A DNA stretch of 64,000 bases from Corticimicrobacter sp040137905 (GTDB taxonomy: Bacteria > Pseudomonadota > Gammaproteobacteria > Burkholderiales > Burkholderiaceae_B), in NCBI RefSeq assembly GCF_040137905.1, contig NZ_JBEFDG010000021.1, positions 1 to 64,000 on the forward strand, given 5' to 3'. Of this stretch, positions 8,612 to 16,815 are shown one piece after another. The notes under the pieces are model-generated. The model was not told the DNA's origin, did not search any database, and saw nothing but the letters and a program-made list of their open reading frames with translations. Both the position numbers and the translations under genes were made by a program. Numbering within the stretch: position 1 is the stretch's first letter; each line of letters starts with the position of its first letter.

Positions 8612-8946
8612 TGAAATTTTCCATTCCAATGATCACCTGGGTAGCGAGTGCTGCCTTGCTGGTGTTGCCCGCCCTGGCCTGGGGAGACTCAAGGCCCGAC
8701 GCAAAACTCATGCAGGATTACAACGACTCGCAATTCTGCGCAGCGCTGCTGCAGCAGTTGGGGGGGGCAGACAATGAACGGAAAGCCGCGTTGGCGCTGG
8801 CCCATGCCAAGAGCCTGGCACCCGCTGCCGGCGACACCACTGCCGAGGCGTTCAATGCCGCGTACCACGATACCACCCTCATTCTGGGGATGGCAGATGA
8901 GCAAGAGATGAAGCAGTTCACTCAATTCTGCCTGAATAGGTGGTAA
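8611..8946 (+). CDS. Hypothetical secreted protein
   Basis: A 111-residue protein of unknown family. The signal peptide runs to about residue 24 (ending LPALAWGDS), and the mature part is mainly helical by composition with two Cys, one near residue 44 and one four residues from the C-terminus. GGAGG lies four bases before the ATG, inside the previous gene. It is coupled to the upstream secreted protein, and the pair may act together in the periplasm. No catalytic motif is visible. Confidence 0.7.
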   Translation: MKFSIPMITWVASAALLVLPALAWGDSRPDAKLMQDYNDSQFCAALLQQLGGADNERKAALALAHAKSLAPAAGDTTAEAFNAAYHDTTLILGMADEQEMKQFTQFCLNRW

Positions 8947-9010
8947 CCCTTTTTGAGTACCGGGGTGTGGGCGGGCTATGATGACCAGACGAGCAGACTC
9001 AGGAGGTTGC

Positions 9011-9958
9011 ATGTCTTACCCGCCCATCCCTTTCCTGTCCCAGTCGGGGCCGGCCGAGCAGGCCGTCTGGATCCAGGCATTGTCGCAGGCCATGCCGCAG
9101 GAGCGGATCGTGTCGTTTTCGGCTCTGTCCGAGCAGGAGCGCAATACCTGCACGGTGGCCATCGTGGCCAATCCCGACCCTGCCCAGGTGCATGCCTTGC
9201 CGTCGCTGCAATGGGTGCACAGCGTCTGGGCCGGTGTCGAGCGGCTGGTGGCTTCGCTGGGAGACAGTCCGCTGCATATCGTGCGGCTGGTCGATCCACA
9301 ACTGGCGGCGAACATGGCCGAGGCCGTCCTGGCCTGGACGCTGTACCTGCATCGCTACATGCCTGAATATGCCCGGCAGCAGCAACAGCGGATCTGGGCC
9401 GAACTGCCCTATGTCATGCCGCAGCATCGTACGATCGGAATACTGGGCATGGGTGAACTGGGGACGGAAGCGGCCCGTCGCCTGCGTGCGGCAGATTTCC
9501 GCGTCTGCGGCTGGAGCCGTCGCCCCAGGTCGATCGAGGGCGTGGAGAGCTTTGCCGGTGACGACGGTTTGCGGGAGATGCTGGCGCAGACCGATATTCT
9601 GGTCTGCCTGTTGCCTTTGACGCCGCAGACCCGGCACCTGCTTGATGCCGAGCGGCTGGGCTGGCTGCCACGAGGTGCCCGGTTGATCAACTTTGCCCGG
9701 GGGGCCATCATCGACGATACGGCATTGCATGCTGCGCTTGATGCCGGGCATCTGGCGCACGCAGTTCTGGATGTTTTCGAGGTGGAGCCGCCGCCAGCCG
9801 ATGGCTGGCATTGGGCGCATCCTGGCGTGACGGTCCTGCCGCATTGCTCCGGGCCGACCAGCCGTGAGACGGCTTCTGCCATTGTGGCCCGGCATGTGCA
9901 GGCCTTTCGCGAGCGTGGGGAATTGCCGGCAGGCGTGGATCGGGCGGCTGGGTATTGA
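9011..9958 (+). CDS. D-2-hydroxyacid dehydrogenase (GhrA-like)
   Basis: Reduces 2-keto acids such as glyoxylate or hydroxypyruvate to D-2-hydroxyacids with NAD(P)H. The 315-residue protein carries the Rossmann signature GILGMGELG at residues 143-151, the substrate-binding Arg at about 230 (NFARGA), an acidic pair near 257-259 and the proton-relay His at 278 (PHCSGP). The overall length and the lack of a classical long N-terminal insertion match the GhrA branch. AGGAGGTTGC before the ATG at 9011 is a near-ideal ribosome site. Cosubstrate and physiological keto acid are not determinable from sequence; it appears monocistronic. Confidence 0.86.
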   Translation: MSYPPIPFLSQSGPAEQAVWIQALSQAMPQERIVSFSALSEQERNTCTVAIVANPDPAQVHALPSLQWVHSVWAGVERLVASLGDSPLHIVRLVDPQLAANMAEAVLAWTLYLHRYMPEYARQQQQRIWAELPYVMPQHRTIGILGMGELGTEAARRLRAADFRVCGWSRRPRSIEGVESFAGDDGLREMLAQTDILVCLLPLTPQTRHLLDAERLGWLPRGARLINFARGAIIDDTALHAALDAGHLAHAVLDVFEVEPPPADGWHWAHPGVTVLPHCSGPTSRETASAIVARHVQAFRERGELPAGVDRAAGY

Positions 9959-9998
9959 AGGGTCTAAGACCGAAGATCACGCCGGCAACAGGAACTGA

Positions 9999-10367
9999 AT
10001 GATGAAACCCATCCACCAAACCGCTATTGCGGGATCGCTCATGGCGGTCGTTTTTTTATTGTCAGGCTGCAGTACAGCGACAAACATACCGCCAGCGCAG
10101 CATCAAGGCATTGACTGGTGGGATGCTGATTGTCCAAAGGTTGCCAGTGAGGACGTATCACCTGATGGTCATTTGATTCTCAGAAAAGGGAAAACACTTG
10201 CGTGCCAGGTGGCCAGGGCTGTATCCAATATCCCGTGCCAGGGGATAAGAGACGCTGGCGATGAAAATGCTGGCGACTATGTTATTTGCCAGGACAGGAG
10301 TGGGCGGCAATCCATTTTCTCATTTGATAAAAACAAAATCCTCCTTGAACACAAACAACTCCGATAA
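9999..10367 (+). CDS. Hypothetical lipoprotein
   Basis: A 122-residue predicted lipoprotein. The lipobox LLSGC gives lipidated Cys at about residue 24. The mature part holds four further Cys (near 45, 69, 80 and 98), suggesting two disulfides in the periplasm. I do not recognise the family. Two adjacent ATG codons (9999 and 10002) are both possible starts. The gene is more AT-rich and uses more AAA codons than its neighbours, a weak hint of different ancestry. It converges on the porin gene 92 bp downstream. Confidence 0.68.
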   Translation: MMKPIHQTAIAGSLMAVVFLLSGCSTATNIPPAQHQGIDWWDADCPKVASEDVSPDGHLILRKGKTLACQVARAVSNIPCQGIRDAGDENAGDYVICQDRSGRQSIFSFDKNKILLEHKQLR

Positions 10368-10459
10368 GCAGGAATGAGCGAGGTCGCTCCACTGTCATGC
10401 TCGCGGTTGCGTGACTGACGGTGGAGCGTGGTCAAGTGCAGCCCAATGATCGGGCTGAC

Positions 10460-11635
10460 TCAGAACGCGTGTGTCAGGCCCACTGCCACCCGTGTCGTGG
10501 TCGGGTTGTCCGGCGTGAGCAGGACTTCGGTCGAGGCGTTCTTCATCCGCCCGGCGAAGGCGTAGACGCTGGTACGCGGCGACAGGCTGTACGAATAGCC
10601 GATCGTGTAGACCTGTATGTTCTTGGCCTTGTCGCCACTGCCTTGCCAGTCCCAGTCCGGCGAGGCGAGCGACCATTGCAGCGTCAGGTCACCGCCACCC
10701 AGCGGAATGGTGGCGCCGGCATACCAGCTTTGCAGGCGACCGCCGTCGACAAATTCGTTGGGACCGAGGCCGCCCAGTCCGGGCCGGTCGGGATTGGCGT
10801 TGGCGTATTCATCGCCGTTCAGGCCGACGAAGCCGTTTTTCTGGCGCGACCAGCCGCCGGCCAGCTTGACGGGACCAAAATCATAGCTGGCCCCAAGTTG
10901 CCATGCGTCAGGCTGGTTCAGGCCGACCGAGCCGCTGTCTTTCGGTTGCAGGCGGTCGTAGGTGAGCGCCACATACAGCGGGCCATCTTCGTAGCTCAGG
11001 GCTGCGCTCAGTTCGCGTGCCTGGCGGGCACTGTCGAAGTCGCTGCTTTCGTCAGCGTTGAAGCTATAGCCCAGGCCCAGTTTCAGGCCTCCGAAATCAG
11101 GCGAGAAGTAATTGATCGTGTTCGACAACTGGTAGTTGTCGGCCGCCTTGAAAGTCGCGCCCAGGCCGAAATCTTTCCAGCCGGCCAGTTCCACTCCAGA
11201 GGCAGCCTGTTGCGCCACCGTGTTCTGCCGCCCGAAACGAAGCTCGCCGTAGTCGGCGTGGTTCAGGCCGAGCCAGGCAGCATAGTTGAACAGGCGGCCT
11301 TCTTCTTCTGCATTGCCGCTATTGGCGTCAAAGCCGCTTTCCAGTGTGAAGGTTGCGCTCAGGCCGTCGCCCAGATCCTCGGCACCGCGCAGACCCCACA
11401 GCGAGTCGGCCTGGCCGCCGCTGATCAGGCCGCTCTTGCGGGCGCGGCCCTGGCCTTCGAAGTTGGAAATGCGGGTGTAGGCCAGTCCGGTATCGATCAC
11501 GCCATAAAGGGTGACGCTGCTGGAGGGGGCCTCGGCATGGGCAGCGCCCAGGGGCAGCAGGGCAGCGCACAGTGCCGTCAGGGGAAGAAGGCGGACGCAC
11601 GCGGGTACGGCAGTCGTGGCAAACGAATGCTTCAT
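10460..11635 (-). CDS. General porin (Burkholderiales OmpC/Omp32-like)
   Basis: Outer-membrane trimeric diffusion channel, 391 residues. It has a signal peptide ending in GAAHA (about residue 34), then SSVTLYGVIDTGLAY, the hallmark first strand of Burkholderiales porins. Alternating hydrophobic strands run throughout and the chain ends in THAF with terminal Phe, the BAM recognition signal. The start at 11635 is chosen since the signal peptide begins there. It lies 76 bp downstream of efeM on the same strand with no obvious terminator between them, so it may be the last gene of the efe operon, possibly admitting iron to the periplasm. That link is inference. Confidence 0.88.
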   Translation of the reverse strand: MKHSFATTAVPACVRLLPLTALCAALLPLGAAHAEAPSSSVTLYGVIDTGLAYTRISNFEGQGRARKSGLISGGQADSLWGLRGAEDLGDGLSATFTLESGFDANSGNAEEEGRLFNYAAWLGLNHADYGELRFGRQNTVAQQAASGVELAGWKDFGLGATFKAADNYQLSNTINYFSPDFGGLKLGLGYSFNADESSDFDSARQARELSAALSYEDGPLYVALTYDRLQPKDSGSVGLNQPDAWQLGASYDFGPVKLAGGWSRQKNGFVGLNGDEYANANPDRPGLGGLGPNEFVDGGRLQSWYAGATIPLGGGDLTLQWSLASPDWDWQGSGDKAKNIQVYTIGYSYSLSPRTSVYAFAGRMKNASTEVLLTPDNPTTTRVAVGLTHAF

Positions 11636-11711
11636 GATGGTTCCTTGCGGAGAGGGAGGTCCCATCGGACGATGGGTGCAAGGTCCGATGGGTCAGTGGT
11701 TAAGCCGGGTA

Positions 11712-12545
11712 TCAGTCCAGTCCGAGCATGCCGCGCAGTTGCGACAGGTCTTCTGCCAGCGTGTTGACCTTGCCGGCCAGCAGCTTGCGGTCGCGTTCGC
11801 TCAACTTGTCGTAACTCTCGAAGCCGCCATCCGCCGTGCGGTACTTGGCCAGCGTATCGAAGACGGTCTTGAAGTTGGTATCGGTCTTGGCCGCAAAGGC
11901 GGGGTCTTCGGCCACGATCAGCGGATGCAGCAGCTCGACGATCTTGTAGGCCCCTTCGAAGTTGGCCTGGAAGTCCCAGAGGTCGGTATGGCTGTAGCGG
12001 TTTTCCTCGCCGGAGATCTTGGTGGCCGCGACTTCCTCCATCAGCACGGCAGCCCCGCCCACCACCTTTTCGGGCGGGAAGGTCAGGTCGGCCAGCCGGC
12101 CGTTCAGCTCGCGCACGTCGGTCAGCAACTGGTCGGCGAAGGGGGCCAGACCCTGGGTCGAGTTCTGTTCCCACAGCACGTATTCGATGCGGTGGAAGCC
12201 ACCGAAGCCCGGATCCTTTTCGGCCTGCTCGTGGTCATCGGCACGCGAGTCGATGGCCCCGTCGAGATCGCTGAACAGTTCCGCGACCGGCTCGATCTTT
12301 TCGTAGCTGGTGCGGGTGGGGGCGTACAGAGCCTTGGCCTTGTTCAGGTCGCTGGCCTTGATGGCGGCCACGAATGCCTCGGTGTCGGTCACCAGTTGGC
12401 CGGCATTTTCGGAAACGTAGATCTTGTATTCGGCCACGGGCTCGACCAGTTGCAGCGGATCGACGGCAGCCTGGGCCTGCAGGGCGGAGAGACCGGCGCA
12501 ACTGCCGATGAGGATGGCCAGTGTACGGGCGCGGAAGGGATTCAT
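11712..12545 (-). CDS. efeM: EfeM-type imelysin iron-uptake protein (M75, no cupredoxin)
   Basis: Periplasmic component of the ferrous/ferric iron uptake system, 277 residues. A signal peptide (residues 1-26) is followed directly by the imelysin (M75) domain; the cupredoxin domain of EfeO is absent, which defines the EfeM form. The metal motif HXXE is intact as HRIE at residues 118-121, in the context GFHRIEYVLWEQ. AAAGGAACGCCC precedes the ATG at 12545. It lies 98 bp after efeB. It probably supplies the metal-binding imelysin function that its operon partner EfeO has lost (see that entry). Confidence 0.86.
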   Translation of the reverse strand: MNPFRARTLAILIGSCAGLSALQAQAAVDPLQLVEPVAEYKIYVSENAGQLVTDTEAFVAAIKASDLNKAKALYAPTRTSYEKIEPVAELFSDLDGAIDSRADDHEQAEKDPGFGGFHRIEYVLWEQNSTQGLAPFADQLLTDVRELNGRLADLTFPPEKVVGGAAVLMEEVAATKISGEENRYSHTDLWDFQANFEGAYKIVELLHPLIVAEDPAFAAKTDTNFKTVFDTLAKYRTADGGFESYDKLSERDRKLLAGKVNTLAEDLSQLRGMLGLD

Positions 12546-12643
12546 GGGCGTTCCTTTTTATCGATTGAATGTCATACAGGAAAACAGGCGGATGGTCGTG
12601 CCGGGCAACGCGGTGCCTGGGCGCAGGCAGAAGGGGCTGGGCA

Positions 12644-13948
12644 TCATGCGCTGGCCTCCATCAGGGAACGACCCAGCCAGTCATCGGCCGTGCGCATGCC
12701 GGGCAGCGTGAAGAAGAAGCCGCCGCCGACGGGCTTGAGGTATTCCTCCAGGGGCTCGCCGTCGAGCCGTTTCTGTACCGTGATGAAGCCCTTTTCCAGA
12801 TCGGCCTGGTAGCAGATGAACAGCAGCCCCATGTCGAGCTGGCCCGAGCGGGTGACACCATTCGAATAGTTGAATGGCCGGCGCAGCATCAGGTTGGCCT
12901 CGGAACCCGGCGTGCGCGGGTTGGCCAGCCGGATGTGCGAGTCCATCGGGGTACGCAGACCTTCGGGATCGGCGTGGTAATCCGGCACATCGTGTTCGGT
13001 GGCACCGCCATCGAGCGGCGCGCCGCTGTCGCGCTGGCGGCCGAAGATGGCTTCCTGCTCCTGCAGTGGCGTGCGGTCCCAGCGCTCGACGAAATTACGG
13101 ATGATGCGTACCGCCTGGTAGGTGCCGCCCACGGCCCAGGCCGGTTCGCCCTGGCCGGGCTGAACCCAGACCACACGATCCATCAGGGCTGCATCCCCGG
13201 CATCGGGATTGGCCGAACCGTCGCGAAAACCCAGGAAATTGCGGGCGCTTTCGGCGGGCTGGCCGGGGCGCTCGGCGATGGGCGGCACGCTGCCTTCCTG
13301 CTTCCAGTGCAGCAACAGCAGGTCGGGCGTGTTCTTGATGATGTCGCGCAGGGCGTGGATGATGGTGTCGGGCGTATTCGCGCAGAGCTGGATGGACAGG
13401 TCGCCGTGGCAAAGCGCAGCATCGAGTGCATCGTTGGGATGGCGCTGCATCTGGTGCAGTTCACGCGGCTTGACGGCGGCCAGGCCAAAGCGCGGGTCGA
13501 ACAGCGAGGTACCGACCGACACGGTCACGGTCAGGTTGTCGGGGGGCACATCGGGGCCGAGGATGCCCGATCCGGGCGGTGGCAGCTTGGGATCACGCTG
13601 TGGCTGGGTGCCCCCCTGGGTCAGGAAGGCGATGCGCGCGCTCAGGATGCGGAACAGCCGCTCCAGCCCGGCGCGGTCTTCTGCGAGCACGAAGAACGAG
13701 GCCATCATGCCGGCGCTGGGTCGGGGTGTGGTGACGCCCGCCTGGTGCACGCCCAGGTAGGGAACGCGTTCCTGAAACTGGTCGCTGTAGGGCGCGTCGG
13801 TGACTTGCCCGCCGGAGCGCGCCAGCGGCGCGCAGCCACCGATCAGCAGGCTGCCCGCACCGATTGTTGCCAGCAGGTGGCGTCGTTGCGGGGAGGTGGG
13901 CGATGTGTCATGGCTGTGATCCGACAACGGGACGGAACGTATTTTCAT
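12644..13948 (-). CDS. efeB: Deferrochelatase/DyP-type haem peroxidase EfeB
   Basis: Periplasmic dye-decolourising peroxidase of the Efe system, proposed either to oxidise ferrous iron or to extract iron from haem. The 434-residue protein has the DyP signature GFRDG at residues 240-244 and the SHIRLANPR region near residue 340. The N-terminus is Tat-like (QRRHLL at 21-26, then a hydrophobic core), consistent with export of a haem-loaded folded protein. The sequence LLIGGC at about 34-39 also resembles a lipobox, so it might be a Tat lipoprotein. AGGAGCCTGC precedes the ATG. It lies 28 bp after efeO. Confidence 0.9.
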   Translation of the reverse strand: MKIRSVPLSDHSHDTSPTSPQRRHLLATIGAGSLLIGGCAPLARSGGQVTDAPYSDQFQERVPYLGVHQAGVTTPRPSAGMMASFFVLAEDRAGLERLFRILSARIAFLTQGGTQPQRDPKLPPPGSGILGPDVPPDNLTVTVSVGTSLFDPRFGLAAVKPRELHQMQRHPNDALDAALCHGDLSIQLCANTPDTIIHALRDIIKNTPDLLLLHWKQEGSVPPIAERPGQPAESARNFLGFRDGSANPDAGDAALMDRVVWVQPGQGEPAWAVGGTYQAVRIIRNFVERWDRTPLQEQEAIFGRQRDSGAPLDGGATEHDVPDYHADPEGLRTPMDSHIRLANPRTPGSEANLMLRRPFNYSNGVTRSGQLDMGLLFICYQADLEKGFITVQKRLDGEPLEEYLKPVGGGFFFTLPGMRTADDWLGRSLMEASA

Positions 13949-13976
13949 GCAGGCTCCTGATCGTGGTGGCCTCGGC

Positions 13977-15128
13977 TCACTCGAGTCCGAGCGCCGGGTT
14001 GATCTGGTCGAAATCGTCGGCCAGTGCGTTCAGTGCTGTCGCAACAGAGGCCGGTACGACGGGCGAGGCTTCCAGTGACTGATCCAGCGTGCCGAGGTCG
14101 CGGCTGATACGGGCCTGCAGGTCCGGATTGGCCTTGGCCAGCAGGGGTTCCAGCAGGGCGGCGATCTTGCGGGTGCCGTCGCGGGTCCCCTTGACCAGAT
14201 CCAGGTCGCTCCAGGCTTGCTGCGAGGCGCTGCCGGTACTGTCACCCAGATGGCCGGCGGCGCGGCGCAGGCTGCGGGCACCGGCCTGCGCCAGTCGCTC
14301 GGGGCTGATCTGCAGGGTGCGCACGCGGGCGCGCAGGCTGTCGACGTCTGCCTGCAGTGCAGGCAGTTCGGCCTGTAGTGCAGGCATATCGCCACGCTCG
14401 GCAAGCAGGTGGCGTGTCTTGTAGAACCCGGCAAAATCCGGGTCGTTTTCCCGCTGGTCAAAATAATCGGCCCGGGCATTGAGGCGGGTGTCCAGATCGG
14501 CAAACAGCTCTGCCACAGGTTCCAGTCGCTTGTAGGTGCGATGTGCGTCCTGTGTCGCACGGCGGGCACCGTCGAGGCTGCCGTCTGCCACGGCCTGCTG
14601 CAATTGCTGCACGTCCTTCTGGACAGCGCCTGCTGTCAGTACCATGTAGACCTTGTATTCGGCCAGCGGGCCGATGTACTCGGTCAGGGGCGGGCGGGCG
14701 GCGTCGGCCTCGGACTGGGCCGACGGCGTGACGGTCAGCGTGCCGCGCGGGTTGCTCAGCAGGCCGCAGGTAATGGCAAATGTACCGGGCCGCAGCTTGA
14801 CGGTCAGAGTCTGGGAGAAGCCGGGCGCGATATTCTCACGCTCATCCACGACCATCACGCCATCGAGGATTTCCCATTCGAGTGCGCGTGGCGTCTGGTT
14901 GACGATGGTAAAGGTAGTGCGGCCGGCCGGCACGGTGATGTCTCCGGGATCGCACAGGTTGTCGCGGATAGTGACCGTGACCTGCTGCGCATCGTCATGC
15001 GGGGCACGCTCGCGGGCCTTGCCCGAGGCATACCAGAATGCGGCAAGTCCGGCGATGCAGAGCAGCGCCGAGCCGGCCAGGGCGACCTTGGTCAGGGCCG
15101 GCATGGAGGGCTTGGAAGAGGAGGACAT
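13977..15128 (-). CDS. efeO: EfeO-type cupredoxin-imelysin protein lacking HXXE
   Basis: Periplasmic or membrane-anchored iron-binding subunit, 383 residues. After a hydrophobic anchor (11-33) comes a cupredoxin domain (about 48-134) with the EfeO-specific Cys59, EWEIL (84-88) and TCGLL (120-124), then an imelysin domain to the end. The HXXE metal motif expected after the conserved GF is replaced by YKTR (236-239), while the same position in the neighbouring EfeM reads HRIE. The cupredoxin site therefore looks functional but the M75 metal site does not. It sits 36 bp after efeU. A cooperative EfeO/EfeM pair is the simplest reading. Confidence 0.86.
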   Translation of the reverse strand: MSSSSKPSMPALTKVALAGSALLCIAGLAAFWYASGKARERAPHDDAQQVTVTIRDNLCDPGDITVPAGRTTFTIVNQTPRALEWEILDGVMVVDERENIAPGFSQTLTVKLRPGTFAITCGLLSNPRGTLTVTPSAQSEADAARPPLTEYIGPLAEYKVYMVLTAGAVQKDVQQLQQAVADGSLDGARRATQDAHRTYKRLEPVAELFADLDTRLNARADYFDQRENDPDFAGFYKTRHLLAERGDMPALQAELPALQADVDSLRARVRTLQISPERLAQAGARSLRRAAGHLGDSTGSASQQAWSDLDLVKGTRDGTRKIAALLEPLLAKANPDLQARISRDLGTLDQSLEASPVVPASVATALNALADDFDQINPALGLE

Positions 15129-15164
15129 GGGCGTGGTCCGGTCGGGAAAGAAGCTCTGGTGGCG

Positions 15165-16058
15165 TCAGGCGTGGGAGGCTGTCGATGACGTCGCGGGGGA
15201 CGTGGCTGCGGGCATTGCCGTGCCAGTGGGGGCTCCGGCGCTTGTGTCGGGCGCGGATGCGCGCAGGAAGCAGGCCAGGGAAATGGCCAGGAACACCACG
15301 TAGGCAATGACTTCACCCAGCACCGGTGCCGCCTGGTAGCCGAACAGGCTGGACAGCACCGTGCCGAGCGGACTGTCCATGGGCAGTGTGTCGTTGAGGT
15401 CGAAGACCACCTGTTGCAGGTGGTTCCAGACACCGGCCTCATGGAACTTGCGCAGCACGCCGGCCAGCAGGCCGGCCGCCACCAGCAGGATGAACATGCC
15501 GGTCAGGCGGAAAAATCGGCGCAGGTCGAGGCGGATGCCGCCCGAGTACAGGCCATAGCCGATCAGGATGGATACGAGGATGCCGGCCAGCGCACCCAGC
15601 GGTGCAGCCCAGTCCCGGCTTTGCTGGAAGATGGCCAGCAGGAAGAAGATCGATTCCAGCCCCTCGCGCGCCACGGCCAGGAAGACCATGCCGATCAGCG
15701 CCCAGCCCTGGCCGCTGCCTGGGTGGTCGTGTACTGCGTGTTCGACCGAGTCCTGCAGCCTGCGCTTGAGTGTGCGCGCGCTTTTTTTCATCCAGAACAC
15801 CATGGAGGTGAGCATGGCCACGGCCACCAGCCCGACCACGCCTTCGAAGAACTCCTGCTGCTTCTGGGGGAACTCTGCAGACAGCCACTGCAGCGCAGCG
15901 CCGGCGAACAGCGAGAGGGCGGCCGCCAGCAGTACACCGATCCAGACGACCGGAATCAGGTGGCGTCGTCCGCTCTGGACGAGATAGCTGGCAATGATGC
16001 CGACGATGAGCGCGGCCTCGATACCTTCGCGCAGCATGATGAGAAAAGGGATCAACAT
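15165..16058 (-). CDS. efeU: Ferrous iron permease EfeU (FTR1 family)
   Basis: Inner-membrane iron channel related to yeast Ftr1, 297 residues with seven hydrophobic segments. Both REXXE iron-ligand motifs are intact: REGIE at residues 10-14 in the first helix and REGLE in the fourth (AVAREGLES). About 30 alanine/threonine/proline-rich residues form the C-terminal tail. It is the first gene of the efeU-efeO-efeB-efeM operon, which it feeds with ferrous iron re-oxidised or delivered by the periplasmic partners. A Fur-like dyad lies 86 bp upstream of its ATG. Confidence 0.92.
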   Translation of the reverse strand: MLIPFLIMLREGIEAALIVGIIASYLVQSGRRHLIPVVWIGVLLAAALSLFAGAALQWLSAEFPQKQQEFFEGVVGLVAVAMLTSMVFWMKKSARTLKRRLQDSVEHAVHDHPGSGQGWALIGMVFLAVAREGLESIFFLLAIFQQSRDWAAPLGALAGILVSILIGYGLYSGGIRLDLRRFFRLTGMFILLVAAGLLAGVLRKFHEAGVWNHLQQVVFDLNDTLPMDSPLGTVLSSLFGYQAAPVLGEVIAYVVFLAISLACFLRASAPDTSAGAPTGTAMPAATSPATSSTASHA

Positions 16059-16143
16059 GGCTTCGATTCCTGGACAGGCAGGCGGCCTTCAGGGGGCGTC
16101 GAAATCGGCGCGCGACATGAGGAGGTCGTCGATGCAGAAGTAT

Positions 16144-16160
16144 AAATGGAAATGCAATTT
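16144..16160. promoter_or_regulatory. Possible Fur box upstream of efeU
   Basis: A 17-bp imperfect dyad, AAATGGAAATGCAATTT (AAATNG N5 CNATTT), in the AT-rich spacer between efeU and the response regulator. It resembles the A/T hexamer arrays bound by Fur, but matches the E. coli consensus only moderately. Iron repression of efe operons is well established elsewhere. The position (86 bp upstream of efeU) is suitable. Confidence 0.35.
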
Positions 16161-16164
16161 GTTT

Positions 16165-16815
16165 TTATGTGTTCTGCAAATCTGTTGATCCATCGCAACT
16201 ATTCGGTAGGGCGTCTATCCTGTCCATGATCCTGACGAATTCGGCCAGATTCTGTGCCCCGAGCTTGTCCATGGCATGTCGGCGGCGTACCTTGACGGTG
16301 ATCTCGCTGACGTGGAGCCGATCAGCGATCTGCTTGTTGAGCAGTCCCTGCACGACCAGTCGCGCCACGGCCAGTTCACCCTGCGTCAGGGTGGCAGCCA
16401 GATGCTGCAGGGCATGATGTCCGGCGGCTTCGGTGCGTTGTCGGTGGTCCAGGTCGAGGGCGCGCTGGATGGCATCGAGCAGGTCCTGTTCGCGAAAGGG
16501 CTTGGTCAGAAATTCGACAGCGCCATTTTTCATGGCCTCGACACCCATGGCGATATCGCCGTGCCCTGTAATGAAAATGACGGGCAGGGTGCCGCCCTGG
16601 CGCACCATGTTGCGATGGAAGTCCATGCCGCTCTGGCCCGGCATGCGGATGTCCAGTACCAGGCAGGCCGGTCGTCCACTGCGGGGACGGGCCATGAATG
16701 CGGCGACAGAGGCGTCGGCCTGTGCCTCGATGCCGACCGAGGCCAGCAGGTCTTCCAGCGCGGCACGCACCGAAGGATCGTCATCGACGATGTGAACGAC
16801 AGGCAGGTCAGTCAT
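16165..16815 (-). CDS. FixJ/NarL-type response regulator
   Basis: Cytoplasmic two-component regulator, 216 residues. The receiver domain (1-120) has the acidic pocket DDD (11-13), the phosphoacceptor Asp55 (LVLDIRMPG) and the switch Lys in LTKPF. The C-terminal LuxR-type helix-turn-helix (about 145-205) reads NKQIADRLHVSEITVKVRRRHAMDKL, as in FixJ, NodW and TodT-class regulators. It overlaps the upstream kinase by 8 bp, so the two are one unit. Its stop is 107 bp from efeU, which runs the same way, so transcription may continue into efe. Targets are unknown. Confidence 0.9.
   Translation of the reverse strand: MTDLPVVHIVDDDPSVRAALEDLLASVGIEAQADASVAAFMARPRSGRPACLVLDIRMPGQSGMDFHRNMVRQGGTLPVIFITGHGDIAMGVEAMKNGAVEFLTKPFREQDLLDAIQRALDLDHRQRTEAAGHHALQHLAATLTQGELAVARLVVQGLLNKQIADRLHVSEITVKVRRRHAMDKLGAQNLAEFVRIMDRIDALPNSCDGSTDLQNT

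Noticed and set aside
10376..10389. GAGCGA-GG-TCGCTC hairpin between the lipoprotein and porin genes
   Set aside because: Only six paired bases and no T-run; may assist termination but cannot be supported.
10421..11767. Plus-strand frame of 448 codons over the porin
   Set aside because: Antisense to a porin with a signal peptide and terminal Phe; no motif in the translation.
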